In this document: piece after piece, positions 57,831 through 64,000 of the stretch
Layout of the letters: the number at the start of each line of letters is the position of its first letter
Position numbering within the stretch: the first letter of the stretch is position 1
Translations under genes and position numbers: made by a program
Origin: Adineta vaga
Taxonomy: Eukaryota; Rotifera
Direction of reading: 5' to 3'
DNA length: 64,000 nucleotides
Assembly (NCBI GenBank): GCA_021613535.1
Contig: CP075493.1
Span: 14,322,001-14,386,000 of the forward strand
The notes under the pieces: model-generated
What the model was told of the DNA's origin: nothing
The model's input: only the letters and a program-made list of their open reading frames with translations
The model's database searches: none

Positions 57831-58505
57831 ATGCTTCGTACTCCACGTGTTTTATTCTATCATGGCCTTGAATCTGGAGTCAAAGGTCGAAAATCGCTCT
57901 ATCTAGCAGAACATTTTCCTAATTCTTATACTCCGAATCTCAAACCTTACTACTTACTGCCACTGTCTCTTTGGAAAGCGATCGTAGCAATCCATCGATT
58001 TAAACCAGATATTATTGTTGGAAGTAGTTTCGGTGGATTTGTTGCTATGCTTTTACTTCAAAAACGAGCTTGGAATGGACACACAGTTTTGTTGGCGCCT
58101 GCAACCGGTCTTCTATTCAAGAAAAGACTTTGGCTACCCGAAGATTATAGGAAAAATATTGTTATTGTAGCTGGAAAAAACGATACAACTGTACCTTTAG
58201 ATGGATTAGCATCATTACAACGACTGTCACGAGATAATGTACGATTTCTAGTGGTTGAAGACGATCATCGACTAAATCAAGCAATGATAGAACAGAATCA
58301 ACTAAGAGATTTAATCAACAACACTTATGAATCAACAGTAACTACTGATACGATGATCAACAACTATTTTGATTGTATAAAGTTATGGCTGACGTGTATG
58401 CTTTCTGTAATCATCTCATTTATTCGAGAACCATTTACTCTTTACAACACTACCAAACGGCTGCGCAGACTGAAAAAGGAAATCATCGAAACAGACGAAC
58501 GTTAA
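57831..58505 (+). CDS. Alpha/beta hydrolase, copy 1 (YqiA/UPF0227-like)
   Basis: A 224-residue protein from the ATG at 57831; the frame opens upstream to 57702, but the conserved part and the tandem copy begin here. Typical short bacterial-type esterase features: FYHGLESG near the start (oxyanion turn), the nucleophile elbow VGSSFGGFVAML, AGKNDTTVP with the acid Asp, and EDDHRLN with the catalytic His. A Ser/Asp/His triad is therefore present. A hydrophobic stretch plus basic tail (about residues 185-224) follows and may associate with a membrane. YqiA-like enzymes are acyl-CoA/aryl esterases. Tandem with copy 2. No intron in the coding region; bacterial origin is possible (inference). Confidence 0.8.
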   Translation: MLRTPRVLFYHGLESGVKGRKSLYLAEHFPNSYTPNLKPYYLLPLSLWKAIVAIHRFKPDIIVGSSFGGFVAMLLLQKRAWNGHTVLLAPATGLLFKKRLWLPEDYRKNIVIVAGKNDTTVPLDGLASLQRLSRDNVRFLVVEDDHRLNQAMIEQNQLRDLINNTYESTVTTDTMINNYFDCIKLWLTCMLSVIISFIREPFTLYNTTKRLRRLKKEIIETDER

Positions 58506-59610
58506 ATATAACTTTGTTAATAAATGATATCTAGATGTTACGAAGAGTGTATTTTTTTGTGTCTTTATTAAAATATTCCTATTAAAGAATGTGAAACTGA
58601 AAGTAAGAAGGATAGAAAAATGATCCGATATGAAAGAATAAACGACAAAAATAGTGGTTTTGACTAATATATTGGGCTGAACTCTTCACTTTTTTTTAGT
58701 GACAGCCATTTTCAAGTAATGACAGTGTAATAAAATCGATGCGACGCAGCGATTTCCACGAGCGTCATTCTTTAGCTCATATATATGTTATCACACGATC
58801 ACAGATTTTGAAAAAACTGAATTTTAAAACAGACACAAAATTAGAAATAGTTATAGAAAAAAGAAACAACTGACAACGAGTGAAGCGAGACGATTAGAAT
58901 TCTTCGTTCATATGATGAAGTTGCTCACTACAGTTTTTGTTAAATCGTTTTTTTCGTATCAATTTTAACCATGGCAAACTAGCGACACTCTTTGCTAAAG
59001 AAAAGAAACTTTAAAAAATGAGATAAAATAGAAATAAGCACAATGTTTATTAGAATATGAATTTTTTTTTAATTGTTTTGTAATTATGAGGGAATTGTAG
59101 GAATCGGTGATGAAATGTCATTAAAACATGCCGATTAATCACCGATTCTTTAGATTGACGTGATTCTGCTATGTAATGAAAAGAGAATTCTGCCTAGTCG
59201 CACCTTTTTGTAATCTATCGAGAACGTCATATGTAATATCATTTCACTCGCTTTTGCACTTCTTCATATTCATGGCTAAGAAGCGTATTTCGAATTTGAA
59301 TATCCATTATGTCTATATATTATCAATCATCTGGAACTTATATTTTATGGATGACGATGAGATTACACAAGAAATATCAATTACACGTACTGTCATGGCT
59401 GCTCGCCATATCATCGGATGAGTCATGTATGTATGTAACGAGTATATATAAGCGTTGCACTTTTTCTTTTGAGTATAGATTATGTTCTCTCTTATTAGTC
59501 ACGAATAAAGGTTTTCACGCGTGTTCATATCTTATACTTTTTACTACTTGATTTTCTGCTCATCATCTTGTTTCTCTCCTGTTATGTTTTATAGATTAAT
59601 CTTATTCATT
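58506..59610. other. Spacer between tandem hydrolases
   Basis: No separate gene. 59101-59111 and 59138-59148 form a perfect 11-bp hairpin stem (gaatcggtgat / atcaccgattc). From about 59200 the sequence resembles the 5' flank of copy 1; compared with copy 1 it carries about 130 extra bases before the ATG. Confidence 0.5.
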
Positions 59611-60276
59611 ATGCTTCGTACTCCACGTGTTCTATATTTCCATGGTCTTGGGCCCGGTGTCAATAGTAAGAAATCACTCTATATAGCTGAGCATTTTCCT
59701 AATTCTTACATTCCCAACCTCAAACCTTACTACTTATTTCCACTGCTTGTTTGGAGAGCTATCATAGCAATCTATCATTTTAAACCGGATATTATTGTGG
59801 GAAATAGTTTCGGTGGATTTATAGCTATGCTTTTACTTCAAACACGCGTGTGGAATGGACACACAATTTTATTAGCACCCGCAACTGGTGTTCTGTTTAA
59901 GAAGAGACTCTGGCTACCAGAAAATGATAGGAAAAACATCGTTATTGTAGCTGGAAAAAATGATACAACTGTACCTTTCGACGCATTAGCACCATTACAA
60001 CGACTGTCACGAGATAATGTACGATTTCTAGTGGTTGAAGACGATCATCGATTAAATCAAGCAATGATAGAACAAAACCAACTAAGAGATTTAATCAACA
60101 ACACTTATGAATCAACAATAACTACTGATACGATGATCAACAACTATTTTGATTGTATAAAGTTATGGTTCATGTGTCTGCTGTCTGTAACGATCTCATA
60201 TATTGTAGAACCATTTACTCTTTTCAAAACAATGAATCGGTTGCGAAAACGAAGAAAAGAGAAGAGAAGAAATTGA
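59611..60276 (+). CDS. Alpha/beta hydrolase, copy 2 (YqiA/UPF0227-like)
   Basis: A 221-residue tandem paralogue of the preceding hydrolase, from the ATG at 59611. It has YFHGLGPG, the nucleophile elbow VGNSFGGFIAML (Gly-Asn-Ser rather than Gly-Ser-Ser; the Ser is kept), the acid Asp in AGKNDTTVP, and EDDHRLN with the His. Roughly the last 100 residues are almost identical to copy 1, more so than the N-terminal half, which suggests gene conversion or recent duplication. The C-terminus is highly basic (RLRKRRKEKRR). Expected to hydrolyse the same class of ester, possibly with altered preference. The upstream ATG at 59521 is in a non-conserved extension. Confidence 0.8.
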   Translation: MLRTPRVLYFHGLGPGVNSKKSLYIAEHFPNSYIPNLKPYYLFPLLVWRAIIAIYHFKPDIIVGNSFGGFIAMLLLQTRVWNGHTILLAPATGVLFKKRLWLPENDRKNIVIVAGKNDTTVPFDALAPLQRLSRDNVRFLVVEDDHRLNQAMIEQNQLRDLINNTYESTITTDTMINNYFDCIKLWFMCLLSVTISYIVEPFTLFKTMNRLRKRRKEKRRN

Positions 60277-60724
60277 AACAGACAATCGTGAACTATAATT
60301 TAGTTAATAAATTCTTTCTAGGTGTTTCAAAGAGTAAAGAGACTGAGGGTGTGTATCACAAGAAAATACATCTACATTATTTTATTCATCAATTCATTTG
60401 TTTTTCTAACGCACGGTATTATCAGATTATAAAGACAAGTAACTTTCATATTTCAGTTCAGTTTTTATAATTCTCTTTCGAAAAATGAGTTCAACTATTC
60501 AACTCAAATATCAATAGTAGTTGAAGTTAACTTTGGAATGTTAAAAAAGCACATCACATTCATGTGATAGTAATCTACCTTTTCGCCCATATTATTAAAT
60601 AAATAATCAAGGAACAAATACTCACAAAAACGAATATGAATGATGAATAATCATTGTTCACTTATGTGAACTTGCTACATACACACACATACACAAAAGA
60701 AACAAAAAATAAAGAAATTTGTAT
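60277..60724. other. Intergenic region, no gene seen
   Basis: 3' flanks of two convergent genes. Contains a short palindrome (cacattcatgtg) at about 60555-60566. Confidence 0.4.
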
Positions 60725-63700
60725 TCAATCCACTCCACATGTGTTTAATAATACAGCTACGTTTCCTGACAGTGCATTAATAACGGCTAAATCCAATCTC
60801 TGGTCGTTATTGAAATGACCTGATACAATGGAAGAAGGATTACTACCAACTGTCATGTTTCCACTCAATCGAAAAGTTCCATCTCCATTACCAAGAAATA
60901 TACTGATCACATTTTCAATATAACTGGTTACTGCCAAATCTAGTAACGTATCATTATTGAAATCTTGTGATATTAAATAAGTTGGATGGGCAGCAGCTGT
61001 AAAGATGTTCTTGAGATTAAACGTTCCACTTTTACTACCAAAAAGTATACTAATAGTATTGTTACCTTGATTAGTAACAGCAACATCTATACTACCATCA
61101 CAGTTGAAATCACCTGATGTTAAAGAAGATGGATTGTTACCAACAAAATATGTTTTTTGGGTTTGAAAGGTTCCATTTTCATTACCCAACAGTACACTTA
61201 AACTGTGATCACCTCGATTAGTTACAGCTACATCAACAATTGAATCATCATTGAAATAATCTAAAACCATAGACGATGGTTTTCTTCCAACTGAATAAGA
61301 ATTTTGAAGTTGAAAAGCTCCCTTTCCATTTCCAATCAATACGCTAACAGTATCATTACCTTCATTAGCTACGATCAAATCCGAATTATTATCATTGTTG
61401 AAATGCGTTGATAATACAGCAATAGGCTGTTGACCAGTTTGATATTTTCTTTGAGGTTGAAAAGTTCCATCACCATTACCCATCAGTAAACTTACTGTAT
61501 TATCACCTTGATTGACGACTACCAAATCAAGTGTTGAATCGTTATTGAAGTGAATCGGTGTTAAAGTGAAGGGCAATAAACCAGCTGAAGAAATGAGCTG
61601 ATTTTGAAATGTTCCATCGTCATTACTAAGCAGTAAACTAACAGTATTATCACCATAGTTGACGACTGCTAGATCACATCTGAAATCATCATTAAAATCA
61701 TCAGAATTAATAGAAGTTGGATGAATACCAACTTGATATTTGTGTCCAGATTGAAAGGTACTATTTCCGTTATTAAATAGCACACTGATGCTGTTGTCAT
61801 CGTGATTGACGACAGCAAGATCTTGATTTGAATCGTTGTTAAAATCACATGATATGATTGAACAGGGTGATTTACCTACACGGTAGGTTCGATTCGTCTG
61901 AAACGTTCCATTTTCATTACCATATAGAATACTAATGGTGTCATCATCATAATTGGCTATTACTAAATCTACGTAACCATCTTTGTCGAAATCATTTGAT
62001 ATCAACGAGTATGGTCCATGGCCAGTTTCATACAGTTTTTGATCCTGAAATGTTCCATTTCCATTACCAAATATAATGCTAACAGTATTATCATCATAAT
62101 TAGTTACGGCTAGATCTAGATGTTCATCATTATTAAAATTGCCTGATGTCACAGAAGACGGAGTTTTACCGACTGGATAGGTGTTCATAGTTCGAAGATA
62201 TTCACGTTCAAAATTAAGCATTACACTAATAGTATTCGCGCCTTGATTGACCAGCACAAGATCCATTCTTGTGTCATTGTTCAAATCAGCTGAAACAGCT
62301 GCTACAGGTCTTTTACCAACGTCAAATGTCAATTGAACATCGAATACTTTTTCGTTGTTTGCAAGTAATAGGCCGATATTATCGTCACCATTGTTTACTA
62401 TTACTAGATCTTGTATATCATCGCCATTGAAATCATTTAATATGATAAACATTGGTCTCAAGCCGGTCACATATGTTGGTCGTGTTAGAAAGTTTCCTCC
62501 ACCAATACCAAGCAGAATGCTGACAGTATTATCACCATAACTAGCCACTGCCATATCTAATAGACCATCATTATTAAAATCGCTTGATGTCACGTATCTC
62601 GGATGATAACCGGCTGGAAATCTAGGTTGCATGTGAAAAGTTCCATTTTCATCGGCCAGTAATATATCAATCGTATGAGTACTAAGGCTGGCCACTGCTA
62701 AATCTGGAAAGTTATCATGATCGATATAACCTGATACTACAGAGAATGGAGAATTACCAACGGTATTACTCTTTGAAGGCAGGAAAGTTCCATTGCCATT
62801 ACCTAGTAGCAAACGTACGCGATTGTCACCATAGTTGGCCACAACGAGATCTGGTTTTTTATCACTATTAAAATCATTTGACGTGATAGACGCTGGAGCA
62901 AAACCAACTGCAAAACTCGCTAATTTCTGAAATGTTCTATTTCCATTACCTAATAATATGGTAACGCTATTTTCGTTATAATTGGTTATGGCTAGATCAC
63001 GTTTTGTATCATTATTAAAATCATCAGCTATCACTGCAGATGGTACACTATTTACTGAATAGATCATATGTTCTTGGAATGTTCCATTCTTATTACCAAA
63101 CAGAATACTGAGACTATCATTCTTATAATTACACACAGCTAGATCGAGACAGTCGTCTCTGTCGAAATCATCTGATATTATCGAATATGGACCGATACCC
63201 ACACGATAGATTATTTGTTTCTGAAATGTTCCATCTCCAATTCCAATCAATATGCTTACACTGTTATCATCATAGTTAGCAACTGCCAGATCTACATGCA
63301 TGTCATTATTAAATTTACCCGATACGATAGAACGTGGACCGTTACCAACTGAATAGGATCGTTGAGTTTCAAAACGTCCGAACTCACTACCGAGTAAGAT
63401 GCTGACAGTTTTATCATCTGCATTTGTTACTGCCAAATCCAATACAGTATCATGGTTAAAATCATGTATTGTTACTGATGACGGTTTGTTGCCAGTTGGA
63501 TATGTAGTTTGTAAAAGGAATAATCCACGTCCTTCACCATAGATGACGCTAACAGAATTATCGCCATCATTGACCACCACTAAATCTAATTTTTGATCGT
63601 CATTTAGATCTTGCAATTTTATACAAATGGGTCGCTGACGAACCGGAATAGTGAATAGACCTTGAAAAAATCCTTCACCATTACCGAATAGTACAGCGAC

Positions 63701-63837
63701 CTCATTATCTTGCTGAGTTGCCACCACGATATCTATAGTATGATCATTATTGAAATCGCCAATGGCTGCCGAAACTGGTATGTTGCCAGTTTTATAGAAT
63801 TTTGCATCCGAAGTATAGGGTTTGTAGCAGCGTTTTT
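60725..63837 (-). CDS. FG-GAP/VCBS repeat protein, partial
   Basis: One exon of about 1,037 residues that starts after an acceptor (tttgttttag) at 63837; the true start lies upstream, probably in an exon that runs off the window edge. It consists of about twenty repeats of about 45-50 residues of the pattern VG..P.SI.S.DFNND...DLAV.NY.DNTVS.LLGNGNGTF. Each carries a DxNxD Ca2+-binding loop as in integrin-alpha/FG-GAP propeller blades. Just upstream (63885-63999) a frame reads a membrane helix (LTLALFVTVIILGFVLGI), a plausible N-terminal signal anchor of the same gene. Likely extracellular or cell-surface adhesion. Similar proteins are numerous in bdelloids and of bacterial character (knowledge). 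The C-terminus (VAVLLNTCGVD) is complete. Confidence 0.85.
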
Positions 63838-64000
63838 CTAAAACAAATAATAATAAACTAGTGTGTACTAAAATAGATTGTGAACAATTGTGCCTGCTAG
63901 GTTTGTTGATTTATCATTAAGTTTTATTCCTAAGACAAACCCAAGGATGATCACTGTAACGAACAAAGCAAGTGTTAAGCCGAACGGAATCCCGAATCTT

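Noticed and set aside
1-64000. CRISPR arrays, rRNA and tRNA genes
   Set aside because: No direct repeat-spacer pattern, rRNA core sequence or tRNA-like box A/B pair could be recognised by eye.

Overview
The window looks like animal nuclear DNA, most probably from a bdelloid rotifer (Adineta/Rotaria-like). It is AT-rich and has short introns (about 45-90 nt, GT..AG). The gene repertoire fits bdelloids: ADP-ribosyltransferase (ART) genes fused to kinesin-light-chain-type TPR repeats, F-box/leucine-rich genes, B-box/TLDc and NHL genes, DED-like and DUF5648 proteins, FG-GAP/VCBS repeat proteins, and intronless bacterial-looking enzymes beside intron-bearing metazoan genes (nuclear receptor, insulin-like peptide, GPCR). 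The lineage call rests on these features only; I ran no searches. I saw no rRNA, tRNA, CRISPR array or bacterial operon.

Layout. 0-8 kb: ART-TPR gene 1 (+), a possible GNAT-like protein (-), and a two-exon ART-TPR gene 2 (-). 8.7-13 kb: an F-box-like protein, an NHL-gene remnant, and a B-box/coiled-coil/TLDc protein. 13.8-16.9 kb: a complete intronless P450-reductase fusion of the CYP102/CYP505 type. 17.9-24 kb: a five-exon nuclear receptor and a four-exon SOS1/SLC9C-like Na+/H+ exchanger with a degenerate cyclic-nucleotide-binding domain. 24.5-31 kb: a DED/transmembrane gene, then a decayed stretch (TPR pseudogene built of 126-bp repeats, a MITE-like element, an ABCG pseudogene). 31-38 kb: a six-exon mucin-like membrane protein, two head-to-head membrane proteins with PARP-like C-termini, and a frameshifted type II glycosyltransferase-like gene. 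40-45 kb: an insulin-like prohormone, a DUF5648 pseudogene, a six-exon unknown gene, and a BPL_N-type glutamine-amidotransferase-like protein. 45-54 kb: ART-TPR gene 3, a frameshifted GPCR, and a large adenosine-deaminase-like pseudogene. 55-64 kb: an unknown pseudogene, a small two-exon PSI-like secreted peptide, two tandem alpha/beta hydrolases, and a partial FG-GAP repeat protein running off the right edge.

Gene relationships. The genes are not an operon. The main theme is ADP-ribosylation: three ART-TPR proteins and two PARP-like membrane proteins within 48 kb, plus secreted or membrane recognition-type proteins. This is the kind of expanded accessory repertoire that might serve stress or defence functions, but that is inference. 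Several genes carry one-base insertions or nonsense codons, so part of the region is either decaying or affected by residual assembly indels.

The most interesting items are the ART-TPR family with its shared receiver-like N-terminal domain, the unusually long deaminase-like pseudogene, the head-to-head PARP-like pair in which only one copy keeps the H-Y-E triad, the P450 fusion, and two small secreted peptide genes (insulin-like and PSI-like).
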